From Diphasiastrum complanatum (Eukaryota > Streptophyta > Lycopodiopsida > Lycopodiales > Lycopodiaceae): 64,000 bases of DNA. The DNA lies in NCBI GenBank assembly GCA_029204225.1, contig CM055109.1, positions 30,689,360 to 30,753,359 on the forward strand. The letters run 5' to 3'. The notes beneath the pieces are model-generated. The model searched no databases, was not told the origin of the DNA, and saw only the letters and a program-made list of their open reading frames with translations. Made by a program: the position numbers and the translations under genes. Of the stretch, positions 1-14,499 are shown in pieces (within the stretch, counting starts at the first letter, position 1; the number at the start of each line of letters is the position of its first letter).

Positions 1-416
1 TATTCCCTATGTTTGCAAGCCTGTTTCTACTTCAGGTGTCTTTCGCTTCATCTCTAGATGCTTCTTTTAGCATAACAAACCTATGTGATGATTTCATAAC
101 AACGAGCTGTTCAAATGGGACTAAATCTTTGGGCGTCCATGTGGTGCGTTTCGCGACTGATTATTTGTCTGATAATTCAATGCTTTAATGTTTGGCTACG
201 TAATCACTGTAGTACTAATGATTTCAAAGTTAGTTACTATAAGATTGAATGTGATTTCTATCACTATTGTTTTGTTCGAAATTGATAGGCATAGTCATGC
301 ATAGAGAAAGAGAAAGATAGTTTATCCCGTTGTGCACGATAAGTTTTTATTCTTGTCGTTCAAATTCTTTTTATTCGATTCTTTTCGACCTATCTTTTAC
401 ACACCTCTTTCTAACA
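1..416 (+). repeat. LTR1 family, 3' part of a copia-type LTR
   Basis: From about position 140 this stretch matches, with scattered substitutions, the last part of the full LTR at 17358-18375. Shared landmarks are GATAGGCATAGTCATGCATA, the pyrimidine-rich tail and the terminal TTCTAACA. It ends in the canonical CA at 416. No primer-binding site follows, so it is the end of a 3' LTR or a solo LTR, with the 5' part outside the window. The boundary is seen; element type is inferred from the better copy. Confidence 0.7.
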
Positions 417-2190
417 TCTCTAATAGATTCATGATGTTATGTTATTTGTACTTTCTCTGCTGCAGTATTACTTTGATGGACAGGCCACACGAAGTCAAAT
501 GGAAGTTCCCATTTGTCATCCTCAATATTACTTAATATCACCATTTGCTCCTCATGAAATGTATCCCACAATTTAGTGTACTCTCTCGCATATTTTTTTG
601 CTTTCTTGATCAGAAGTTTATGCTCTTCTATGCACTTTCAATAATCAATAGGTCTTGGTTGTTTTTCAGCATCTTTAACTTCTTTGGCTAGTAACATAGG
701 CATCTGCTTTGCAGACTTCATTTGAACAACTAGTACATGTATCAAGAATTTCAAACCATTTGTTGGAAGCCATTGTTTACATGTCGACAATTGTTTTCCA
801 TACATTAACACAATCTCGTTTTCCATATTTTTTTAAATAAGAAAGCAATGTTGGTAGCTAATGTTATAATTTAACTTTTTCAAACATAGTTCTCTTGAAG
901 ACTTCACAAATTCCTTGAAGTCAATCGTCCCCGCTTATGAGTATAGGCTTCCTCTATGATGGATATCATTATAGAAAGTTGCAATGCATCTCGACACAAT
1001 AACTTTTTAGAGAAAGTGCTGAACATTTGATCTATATGACCGTGTGTGTGTCCAACCAATAGAAATTAACATTTACTTTTCTGAAGACGCCCTTCTCCAC
1101 AAGCATATTCAAATAACCTAAGACCATTTGATTCTTATTCTCTCTTGTTGTGTTGTCCAACTGAACATACAAAACAACCGGAAGCAATCCTTGGCAGAAG
1201 CTAAAACATGATGAATAATAGTCATGGTTAAGTTGGGATCATTATGCACGTAAGGATATGTGAAAAATACTCGGGGATGAACAATTTCATTGTATATCAA
1301 GCAACCAACCAAATGTGCTTGAATCATCATTTCTTCGGTGCGAAGTGAGGCAATTGTGTCTTTTTTTATCCATCTCGTCAATGACAATGAAATGTTGATT
1401 TCACACGTGTGGAGTGTCCACCACATGTGCTAAGGTGTGTGGATGCACAATGATCAAGATTAGATTCTATCTTACTCTCAATGACAAGAACACACTACTA
1501 AGGTGTGTGGATGCACAATGATCAAGATTAGATTCTATCTTACTCTCTAGGGCAAAAACACACTACTACATGAATTAACTCACTTCCAAAGTACATACAC
1601 ACGTGTGGGAAGTACTTCAAAATAAAAGAAAGTGGAATTAAGCTCCTCTCCTTGGGTAGAGAGAGAATGCTACCAATAGCTCTCGGGTAGAGAGAGAAAA
1701 CTAGAAAAACACTTAGACTCAAAATCCACTAGATCTCCAAATTGCATTAGATCAAAGTGAGGAGTAGAATGAGACTATAGATCCATGAGCTAAGACAATT
1801 CTCAAACATGATTGGACTTCATATTTACAACCTCCTAATCCTACTGGACCATTGATCCATCCATCTCTCCATTCTATTGGACCATTCTCAAGCATATCTC
1901 AAATCATATTGGACCAATGGTACTTCCACCTCTTAATTCTATTGGACCTCTTGAACTTTGACTTGTCACACATCAAACTAACTAAAGACACTTGTCAAGA
2001 ACCTATTTAGCTTGAGTTTTCCACTTGTGCTTTTGGCCTAATAATGACAAAACAAGTGTACTTCACTACTTGACCTCTAAAGCCAAAAATGGCTCAATCT
2101 ACTAATGACACCTAGAAGCTTGACTATGAAACTTTATGAGACCCCTATTACAAACATTTTTAATTTATTTTACAATTCTCCACACGTGGC
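417..2190. other. No supportable gene; repeat debris
   Basis: Only short open frames without recognisable domains occur here, all under about 105 codons. The stretch holds one small tandem duplication (1432-1567). Its right half (about 1600-1730) repeats a 'gggtagagagagaa' phrase also seen near 43610-43660 in a copia LTR, so part of it may be decayed LTR. I see no promoter, RNA gene or splice pattern. Confidence 0.5.
1432..1567. repeat. 68-bp tandem duplication
   Basis: Two adjacent copies, 1432-1499 and 1500-1567, begin aaggtgtgtggatgcac and end aacacactact. They differ at only a few positions, in the part after 'ttactctc'. This is a local slippage or unequal-exchange duplication with no coding meaning. 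Confidence 0.9.
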
Positions 2191-5815
<3,625 letters not shown>

Positions 5816-6115
5816 TGTCATGTTAACATCCATGTCATTTCTGAAGACACACACACCTCTATGCACTATAACTAGGTGAGAGTGTGTCATTTGAGTTCAT
5901 GTAAACAACCATGTCATTTCTGAAGCTGTGTCTACAAACCTCTCTGCACTATAAATAGCTGAGAGTGTGTCATTTGATGTATGAGTTTTATGAGAAGTAA
6001 TCAATAGTTTGATCTTCTTTCTCTCATTTGCTATGAAGATTCTCTTCTTATCTTTCTTTCAACAATATGTTAGTATTGTCATATTTGTTATTGATTACTA
6101 TTTATCGAATTTTGA
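5816..6115 (+). repeat. 79-bp duplication in an LTR-like promoter fragment
   Basis: The phrase 'catgtcatttctgaag' occurs at 5831 and 5910, and the following 'ctctatgcactataactag' / 'ctctgcactataaatagct' and 'gagagtgtgtcatttga' also repeat, so a 79-bp segment is present twice. The second copy contains a TATA-like CTATAAATAG followed by a pyrimidine-rich run ending near 6060. TATA box plus pyrimidine-rich leader is typical of copia LTRs, but I see no TG...CA ends, so the LTR reading is inference. Confidence 0.4.
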
Positions 6116-6313
6116 TGAAATAGGGCAACTATAGCATTGTCCAACAAGAGTAAGCAGTTACCAAACCTAAGAGAACGACTATAACTAAAAGGTATTTACG
6201 TGGATCAGACCAAGGAAATGTAAAAATTGTTGAGGGTCTTTGCCAATGTTCAATCTTAGAGCTCTATGATTCTTGGCTACAATTACCAAACTAGAACATC
6301 TAACACTTCTAAC

Positions 6314-6781
6314 TCTGAATTGGTATCAATAATGTTTGTGACAACTATATTGTTGCCAGTACGTTCTTTCTTAGAACATAAAGTCATGCAACTCTATTAT
6401 GAACCAAAAGAAAAGGTGATATAATTTGAAATCTTAAAAACACGGATATTACCAAAAGCTTTGATGTTACTAGATGTCAAAGTAAAACCAAAATATTAGT
6501 TGATAACCAGTATCTTTTCACACATAGCCAACCTTTTGCCTATCGTATCTGAATTGGTATCAATAATGTTTGTAACCACTATATTGTCACCAGTACTTTC
6601 TTAGAACATAAAGTCATGCAAATCTATTATTAACCAGAAGAAGAGGTAATAGTATTTGAAATTTTAAAAACACTGATATTACCAAAACCTTTGATGTTAC
6701 TAGATGTCAAAGTAAAACCAAAATATCAGTTGATAACCGGTATCTTTCCACATAACCATCCTTTTGCCTTTTGTATCATTA
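6314..6781. repeat. 234-bp tandem duplication
   Basis: Two adjacent copies start with tctgaattggtatcaat at 6314 and 6548. They share 'cttagaacataaagtcatgc', 'gatgttactagatgtcaaag' and 'ccttttgcct' in the same order with moderate divergence, so the duplication is old. There is no open frame and no recognised element. Confidence 0.88.
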
Positions 6782-7307
6782 AATCATATCAATAGCACTT
6801 CTTCTCTCTCTTGGAGAATGAAAATCATATATACTATATTAATAAATAAGTCATAAATGAAGTTATCCCCAACAAAGTTCATGATCTCTCTATAGTCTAT
6901 TTCCTTGAAGCTAAGGTCTTATTATATTTAAAAAATTAATGAACATTACATCAATTTGTGGCCCATTGTTAGGCTTTCCTCACCATGGGATCAACATAGG
7001 GGAGGGATTAACAGGGTGCACAACATTTTCAGTATCATGCTGCTACGAGGATGGTTGCACATATCTCAAACTTGATTCTAGACTGGTGATCCCTAACATG
7101 TTTTATCAACCAAACCGTGCCTTCACAGCTAATAGAGGGTTTCCAAGCCTCTAGAGATATAGCTCATGAAGGGTTATACGATCATTCTTAATTTTATTCC
7201 TATCTCGCCTACCTATGGAGTTCTTGAGCTACTATCCAATCATACTCTCATCGAAGATCTCTTCCATAGTTATTTCAAGCACTAGTACTATTTGCTGAAC
7301 CTGGTGA
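6782..7307. other. No recognised gene
   Basis: A 71-codon plus-strand open frame (6939-7154) is present but has no domain, splice sites or plausible context. Cysteines are clustered in it without a known spacing. The stretch is otherwise AT-rich and plain. Confidence 0.4.
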
Positions 7308-7771
7308 CTATACTGGGATTTCTAGCGAGGGTTGTGTTACTTCTACATAGCGGGTGGATAAAGCATCAGTTAGTCGCCAAGATCTATCAATAGTGAGTTC
7401 ATCGATCTCAAAGTAGTTACAATCTCCACAATGTTGCAATATAATCAAGATGTCACCAGGGTATAGACAGTGATATAACTCAGGAGAATATAAGAAATGA
7501 CTCAAGATCCCCCTTCGGATCACTTGACAAAGTCTACGATGGGTAAAATGCAAGGCTTAGTTGATTCCATTATCTCTCTCGCTGCTCCCAAAAGAGACAC
7601 TATATGTTGACGGTACATAATTTTCAACCCGATTAACAGGACGATGTTCAAATGAGATGTATCAGTATAAGGAATGTCAGCTCCTAGCGGACGGTTTGGA
7701 TGGAACATCTTCCCCAAAGATGGCTCTAGATTTGTAATGCTATATATGATTATCATTCTCCAACCTCTCAT
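7308..7771 (-). pseudogene. Unknown protein relic, one frameshift
   Basis: Two overlapping minus-strand frames (7771-7520 and 7553-7308) read as one protein interrupted by a frameshift near 7530-7550. The first contains GKMFHPNRPLG and REIMES. The second contains PELYHCLYPGDILIILQHC and the acidic phrase FEIDELTIDRSW. The density of sensible residues across both frames suggests a decayed coding region rather than chance. I do not recognise the family. Plant transposon-associated proteins are a possibility, but no catalytic motif is visible. It has no neighbour that explains it. Confidence 0.35.
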
Positions 7772-8551
7772 ACATAATCATATAATGTTAACAAAGACCA
7801 ATAAAAACTACACAATAGACATCATGTCCACATGTTAACCAAAATTCTGGCTTCGTTCATCATTGCACAATTAAGACTCTTATCCAACTTAGCTATGGTG
7901 GAGTACAAGCTTATTGTTCTTCACACCTCTCAAAGGTGGAATGTATCAAACTTGATGGTTGTTTAATGTGAGAAGCTATCTAATACTTTGTGTGCACACA
8001 AATAAACTATCGGAAGACTTTATGGCAGTTCACCAACTATTGTACATACATTTACTATCATAAGGTAGTTGTAATAAATGGCAAATGGCATTTTATGCTA
8101 AATAGATATTTAACAGACAGATATTTAGCATGTAGATATCTTGTCAACTTGATATTTTTGTAATATAGAATCAACTAAGAACACACATAGTTGACGATTG
8201 AATACTAATCAATCTTCTACAGCTAGCGTTATCACGCTCAACAATCAAGCTGGTCATTGAAAGATTCATCCATAAACTCATGTCTTACAATAGAAATAGA
8301 CATTTACTATTAGTTACCAATAAGGCTAAAATAGAAAGGTCAAGTCCATATACATAAAAATGTATTTGCAATTTCTTCATTAGAGAATATCCATACACCA
8401 AAAGGCCTTCTAAGGAATGCCACGCAGGAAAAAAAAAATTGTCGATTTTTAAAACCAATTGAATTTTTGTTCTGTCTCAACTTCAAGACAATTTACTAAT
8501 ATTAACTAACGTTACCTCTTTTGTAAATGCAAATCTTGTCTTTCATTTTAG
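7772..8551. other. No recognised gene; AT-rich
   Basis: I see no open frame of note, no repeats longer than chance and no RNA gene. The last 25 bases (tgcaaatcttgtctttcattttag) make a good plant 3' splice acceptor for the open stretch that follows. Confidence 0.4.
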
Positions 8552-8800
8552 CTAGAAAACAACCAAACAAAATTTTCTCCTTCTGCTCTCACCGCTTACA
8601 CAAAAGAGCTAGACAATATTAGCGAACTAAATATCATCCAAGAACTAAATACCAGATTGGATCACAATGAGCGCCAATGTGAGTCAAATTTTTTAAGTTC
8701 AATGTCATTTGACCGTAACTTTATAGATCCATATGATAGAAAGAAATTCCTTCATCACCGTAGTGCGAGATTACTTTGCAAAAATGATGGACATAAATGA
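8552..8800 (+). CDS. Unrecognised exon-like open frame, 82 codons, no ATG
   Basis: Immediately after a pyrimidine-rich stretch ending TTTTAG at 8551, an uninterrupted frame of 82 sense codons runs to TGA at 8798-8800. It has no start codon near its left end, as expected for a terminal exon. The product is hydrophilic: an N-terminal half with helix-like phrasing (AYTKELDNISELNIIQELN), then DHNERQCESNFL, then the charged phrase DRNFIDPYDRKKFLHHR. The composition is that of a real protein, perhaps a coiled-coil tail. I could not find an upstream exon in 7800-8500 and do not recognise the family. It could be the last exon of a gene whose other exons are broken or far away, a captured fragment, or chance. 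Confidence 0.35.
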   Translation, partial: LENNQTKFSPSALTAYTKELDNISELNIIQELNTRLDHNERQCESNFLSSMSFDRNFIDPYDRKKFLHHRSARLLCKNDGHK

Positions 8801-9074
8801 ATGTGATATTTCTTGTTCTTGAAAGACATTACATAATATATTTTTTGCATGCCTTTTTGAATTTTTGATAATTTGTTGATCTAGTTGAGTATCTAATTTG
8901 AGCATGTCTGTAGAACCACTGAAATAGCAGTATGATGTAACTATTTTTTGAAGATGTTCCACCGTGGTGTGTATTTCGATGAAATGCTACTTTTGTTTGC
9001 TAGTGTAATTTCTTCATTCCTTGTGATGGCCATATACTTAGACTACCATAAGTTTTTGCAAATAATTATGCATG
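8801..9074. other. No gene; AT-rich flank
   Basis: Only short open frames; no domain, repeat or signal supports a call. Confidence 0.4.
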
Positions 9075-9240
9075 TGTTGGATTTCTATCCTCTCCATCCC
9101 TAATCTTACTACTAATCTAGATCCATTCATTTGTTGTAAATACTTGTACAATCACATACTCTGCATAAATACATGTTTTTCAAACAGTTTGCATAAATAC
9201 ATGGAAGTCGCAAACAAGTATTAGCTCGACAATAAACACA
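9075..9240 (+). repeat. LTR1-related fragment, 5' end of LTR
   Basis: The stretch starts TGTTGGATTTC, close to the TGTTGGATTATT start of the LTR1 copies at 15201 and 17358, and shares 'tttgcataaatacatggaag' with their 'ctgcataactacttggaaa'. The same sequence appears inverted at 14030-14190. It stops abruptly where the gypsy gag relic begins. Confidence 0.6.
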
Positions 9241-9269
9241 ATTTCCTCATGAATGGGTAATTTTTCCAG

Positions 9270-11030
9270 CTAAGGGGGGTCAGCTGATTTGACATTATTT
9301 TGTTGTTGTTCTTGTTGTTGGCGTTGTGCTCTAGTGAGAACTCTAACAGGTTCGGATGAGATATGACGTGCTGGAAGAATCCTGTTAGGTTGTTTAGGAC
9401 AATCCTTGAAACTGTGTTTACGGAAACAGTCGGGACATTCCGCATGGTGTTGGTTTTTAATTTTACAGTCAGCCATGAAATGTCCCGTTTCGCCACAAAT
9501 AAAGCAGCAGTTGCTCATTGGGCCTGTGGCAATAGCATACCCATCTTGGATGGCTAGCTGTGCTGGATTTTCTGGTGGTGTTGAATACTCATCCCGTGTG
9601 CACGAGCACGAGTTGTCGGTTTGATAATGTTGAGAACTAGCAGATGAAAGTGTTGTATCTTGATGATAGGACTGATCGTAGGAGTTTTCAACATGATGTG
9701 TTTGTGTAGACTCTCGAGGATTTCTATGTTTTTGTGGTCCTAGAGAGGTGGTCCTAAGAGTGCCAGCTATGGTTGAGGTTCATGTCTAGGTTGTCTGGGC
9801 AACTCTTGTATATGGACTTGGTTGTTTTGTGGTTGGTAGTGCATGTGTTGGTTTTGTGAAACAAACGGTTGTCAAGGAGGTTGAGTATGTCCTCCTGACT
9901 GGTTGTGAGGTTGGTTCCTCGGGTTATAATAGCAATAAAGAGAGGTATGCCCCATAAAGTCGCAGATGTCACATTTGATCAAGGAAGTATCTGGGACTGG
10001 TTGGCATGAAGTGCACTCATTGCCAGTGTGTGCACCTCGACAATGAGGGCACCACGTGTTCTCTCATCTATGGTGGATTTGGCCAGTGGGTAACTTACCC
10101 GACATCGAACTCTGGATAGACTTAAGAGTGTTTTAAAACTCTTTCGTGAGTTTCTCCATTTGTTGTTGGTGTTACTAGTTAAGCAACTCCATATGTGTTT
10201 TCCACAACTGTTCTCGAGTTTCGTCGTTTGGTGGAGCTTCTTGGACAGCATGATGTGCTCTCCGTTCATGTGGTTCATCGACATCAGAGCCCTCGTCTTC
10301 CTCTTGAATGGTGTCAAACATGGCTTGTTTCAATGATGTATATTCATCATTGGAATGAAGTTCATGTCTTATCCATCGTGGGAGTCCAACGAGGAACCAA
10401 ATTATGAGCATAGACTCAGTGGGTTGTCCATGTATTTGACTTTTTAATCTTTTTAAATCGTTCAATATAGTCACGTACTTTCTCATCTTTTGTTATTTTG
10501 ATGTTACTTAGCTTGACAAAAGGACTTTCTATCAAGCGGAATGGCTTGAAGCATTTGATAAAGGCCTCCTTCAAGAGTGACCAGTTTATCTTCACAATCA
10601 AGGTTAAAAAACCACTCTCGTGCTCGATCGATCATGGTCATCGAAAAGAGCTGTACCATGGCTTTCGGTGATGTCTCGCCATAGATGTCACATGCATTCT
10701 CAAAGACTTGAAAAAATCTTTGAGGATCAGTGTAACCATCGTACTTAGGTAAATCTAGCTTTGGGGTACGTTTTTTAGTACATGGAACATTATTCGCAAA
10801 AGCTCCGTTTAAGTGAGCTTGTGCATGTGAAGATTCGGCAGCATGAAAATGTGGTCGTTCATATGGAGCTTCATAACGCATGGGTTCCCATCTGTCGAAT
10901 GGGTTGGTGGATGGCTCTTGGATTGGGATTTCATCCGAGAATTTCTGTTAAATCGAGCTTGTTCGGTGGATGGGGAGACCATCTCTGGTGGATAGTCCTC
11001 CGTAGAATTCGGATCGTAAGGGCGATCCAT
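9270..11030 (-). pseudogene. Ty3/gypsy-type gag relic
   Basis: Reading minus strand from 11030 downward, broken frames give a gag protein. The N-terminal part contains PKLDLPKYDGYTDPQRFF and MIDRAREWFFNLD, the plant gypsy capsid pattern. Next come VKINWSLLKEAFIKCF and RDYIERFKK (10601-10416) and LVGLPRWIRHELHS (10486-10175). Then come zinc-knuckle-like clusters, the clearest being CFICGETGHFMADC (CX2CX4HX4C) near 9510-9470, followed by a degenerate CPDCFRKHSFKDC. The relic ends in a glutamine-rich tail after VLTRAQ. Several frameshifts split it. No protease, RT, RNase H or integrase follows, so the element is gag-only here. Capsid and nucleocapsid package retroelement RNA; this copy cannot make an intact protein. 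Confidence 0.78.
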
Positions 11031-11256
11031 AACAACTTGTAGAGTATCGTATGCTTGTGTAAATAGGCTCCTAGATGCTTGTTACAGTGGCTACGATGCA
11101 AGGTGTGAAGCGATGGGATTTTGTTGAATGTATTCCCTACGGCTCAATGTAGTTGTCACAGTGCAGAGCGGTCACTATGGGGCAATGCAGTTGTTATGGC
11201 TGGAAGGTGGTCGCAATGATTGTAGTGTGTTTTAGGATGGTCTCAACGGTTCAAGG

Positions 11257-11775
11257 GTCGGTTGAGATCTAAGAGCATCCGTCGGTCGAGAACTAATGCG
11301 AGGGCGTCAGTCGAGATCTGATGCAAGGTCGTCGGTCGAGATCTGATGCGAGGTCGTCGGTTGAGTTCTGATGTGAGGCCATCGGTTGAGATTGGGATGG
11401 AAGCTGTCGGTCGAGATCTGACATGAGGTCATCGGTCGAGATCTGACACAAGAGCGTCGGTCGAGATTGAGACGAAAACTGTCGGTCGAGATCTGACATG
11501 AGATCGTCGGTCGAGATCTGATGCAATAGCATCGGTCGAGATTGGGACCAAAATTGTCGGTCGAGATCTGACATGAGGTCGTCGGTCAGATCTGATGCGA
11601 GAGCGTCGGTCGAGATTGGGACAAAAATTGTCGGTCGAGATCTGACACGAGGTCGTCGGTCGAGATCTAACGCGAGAGTGTCGGTCGAGATGAAAGAAAT
11701 GCGTCAGTTGAGACGTGAGCAAATGTATCGGTTGAGATTTTAAAGCAAATGAGTCGGTTGAGATTTAACTCAAGA
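11257..11775. repeat. 25-bp minisatellite with 75-bp higher-order pattern
   Basis: About 21 units of the form GTCGGTCGAGATCTGAyrnrAGGTC repeat with a 25-bp period. From about 11405 to 11680 they cycle in threes: a unit ending gaggtc, a unit ending gagagc, and a unit with attgggacnaaaatt, giving a 75-bp higher-order repeat. Units at the right end (after 11690) are more diverged. The array lies between the minus-strand gypsy PBS and gag, so it would form part of the 5' leader of that element's RNA. Minus-strand frames reading SDLDR repeats are a by-product of the repeat. Confidence 0.93.
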
Positions 11776-12002
11776 CATGGCAGGATTGTTTTGTAGTGGC
11801 TTGGTCGAGAGTCAATGTGTAGTGGTCCAGTCCAGACGAGAGTCGTGGCTCGGCTTGGGGAGGAGCATGAAGCGTCGATTGAGAGCGAGCTTCGCGCTAA
11901 TCAGGACGAAAGTGGTGTGGTCTGTAATGAAGATGTGGAAGTCATGAGAGCGATGGTTTTACTGCACAGATCGGAATGGTTTGGGACTGTTTAATGTATG
12001 TG

Positions 12003-12022
12003 TAGCTGCGGAATGGCGCCAA
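12003..12022 (-). promoter_or_regulatory. Primer-binding site of gypsy-type element
   Basis: On the minus strand the LTR end is followed, after two bases, by TGGCGCCATTCCGC. TGGCGCC-type primer-binding sites directly after an LTR are usual for plant Ty3/gypsy elements. The position between the LTR (12024-13119) and the gag relic fits exactly. The tRNA species is not determined. Confidence 0.65.
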
Positions 12023-12023
12023 A

Positions 12024-13119
12024 TGTTCACATCTTCTACTCTATCTGTGAACACAGTTGTTTGGGCTTCTTTACTTTTTCTTTACCGTTCTTTATGGTTC
12101 TTCTGGTTCTTACGGTTCTTCTTGTTAGAACGGTTATCACATGGACGTGTTACTCAGATTTCAACATGTATTTCCCAGCCTATCAATGGAAGACGGTTTC
12201 GATACTCAGTTACATGCATAAGCCAGCCATGTAACCATATATAGCTCAAGAGGATCAACGTTCTGGAATAGGGAGTAGTTCTACCACTATCTACTAAATC
12301 AGAAAACAATCAAGAACAAGATTAACTACTCAAACAAGAAACAAGAAACTAGATTCCTAACAGTATAATAACAGTCCAAGAATCAACAAACACTCATTTC
12401 TTGATGCTTAGATTGCCCAATAACAATCAAGAACTGGAATGTAAGAAAGTATGCAAGATCTACACCACAAACCAGCCTATCTAGTTTACTTGCATGCTGA
12501 TTCCTACCTTATTCCACAAACAAGAAATGAATCCTAATCCACAACTAAGTGAGAAACAAGAAAACAAGATCCTAGTTAATCCACAATACAAGGAAATCAA
12601 GCATGCTCAAAGAAACTTGACTCAAGAACATTGCCATGAACAAGGAGCTTAGCAATTATTAAGAACTCGTGGAGGATCCTCTTTATTTGCTCAAGAGAAC
12701 TTGACAATACATTCAAAGCTCCCTCACAAGAGAGGGGAGCCCTTAAATAAGCAAGAAGGCTGCCCATGTGGAGCCCAAGTGGCAATTCCACCAAATCAAA
12801 AATTACATGTGGAATTTGCCCTTCCACTAAAGGTCACCATCAAAAGGTGGCTCACTCTAACTAATTTAAGGGGGGTCTGCATTTATTTACAAGGCCTAGG
12901 AAAGATGACTAGCTCCTACATGGTCGTTCTTTCTCTGGGATACACCATGTAGGCTCACATAGATATTTCACTGTCATCCTAGCTAGTAATTTCTCGGCTC
13001 TCATGCTCGGCTCTCAGCTTCTTCTGCTCTCCTCCTGAGACCTCCTCAGTCATGGGTGAGAGGTATTCTGTGTCTTTGGCTTGGCTCGGCATCTGGGGAT
13101 TCTCTAGAATCTGCTAACA
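12024..13119 (-). repeat. LTR of the gypsy-type element
   Basis: In minus orientation the segment starts TGTTAGCAGATTC and ends GATGTGAACA, canonical TG...CA ends, and is 1096 bp long. Inside, in the right order, are a TATA-like TTATTTAAGG (12741-12750) and an AATAAA polyadenylation signal (12682-12687). These define a plausible U3-R-U5, with a long U5 of about 650 bp. The primer-binding site follows at the inner end. Only this LTR is seen; no second copy occurs near 9 kb, so a target duplication cannot be checked. The flank on the right is AAATC. Confidence 0.65.
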
Positions 13120-13692
<573 letters not shown>

Positions 13693-14029
13693 CAGTTTCA
13701 CATTCATTCGTAGAGATGTGGAACAATTTTCTGATTTGCTAATTATTCAATTACAAAGTGCATTGATGCGCTATCGATTATTTATACAAGATAGTTGCAC
13801 ATAAACTGATACATTTACAAGATAGATTAAGGCACTGAATTTTGTTGTTGGCTGTCGCTTTGTGGAATTCACGGGGTCATGAAAATATATGGTCAAATAA
13901 TAGTTTCGACAATTTCCTTCGAAGGAAGATTCGACAATGAGTTTGACAATTGACATTGATAATTGTCAATTCAAGTAGGTTTGATGATTGTCGATTTGAG
14001 TAGGTGCAACAACTGTCGATTCGAGGTTT

Positions 14030-14190
14030 GTGAGCTGATACATGTTTGTGATTTTTGTGTATTTTTGTAGAGTGTTCGAAAACATGTGTACTTCTACAGA
14101 CTGTGCGACAATAGAGATATTTACATACAACAAATGAAAGGATCTGGATTAGTTGTAGGATTAAGGAGAGAGAGAATAGAAATCCAGCCT
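14030..14190 (-). repeat. LTR1-related fragment, inverted
   Basis: Its reverse complement aligns with 9075-9240 over about 160 bp, sharing 'acaaatga', 'ggatct.gattag' and 'atagaaatcc' phrases at roughly three quarters identity by eye. In minus orientation it begins ..CTGGATTTCTAT, the LTR start. A short (CT)n run (14189-14214) sits at its end. Confidence 0.6.
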
Positions 14191-14499
14191 CTCTCTCTCT
14201 CTCTCTCTCTCTCTAGCCTAGCTTGAAGAAAATTGGTTGCCTTCATAAAGAAAAATTGAAAGACATAGATTCTAGATATTTTTTAACACTAAAGGTGAGA
14301 ATCTAATGAAGGCTAGTTTTAAGCACCAATTATGAGAGATAATGAAAACAAATGGAAAAAGAAAAAATCATGATTTCCATGATCTAGCATACAATTTGTT
14401 ATACTCCTCTCAGATCCGTTGTTACCAATCGCTTGATCTATAATTCTAATTCCCATCAATCCTCCAGCTCTCACATTCCTATCACGTTCCAAATTAAGA
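14191..14499. other. No gene; short CT run then AT-rich DNA
   Basis: After the CT run ending at 14214 no recognised feature is present. Confidence 0.4.

Noticed and set aside
417-421. TCTCT after the LTR end at 416 matching TCTCT before the LTR at 17358, as a target duplication
   Set aside because: The order is wrong for one element, the copies are 17 kb apart, and CT-rich pentamers are common here.
9363-9624. Plus-strand frames over the gag zinc-knuckle region
   Set aside because: They are antisense to the gypsy gag, which has clear CCHC motifs.
11293-11722. Repeat protein with SDLDR-RSRPT units on the minus strand
   Set aside because: The 25-bp period is not a multiple of three; the 75-bp higher-order unit only makes it look protein-like. 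It sits in an untranslated leader.
11257-11775. CRISPR-like array
   Set aside because: Units are contiguous 25-bp repeats without unique spacers, in plant DNA, next to a gypsy PBS.
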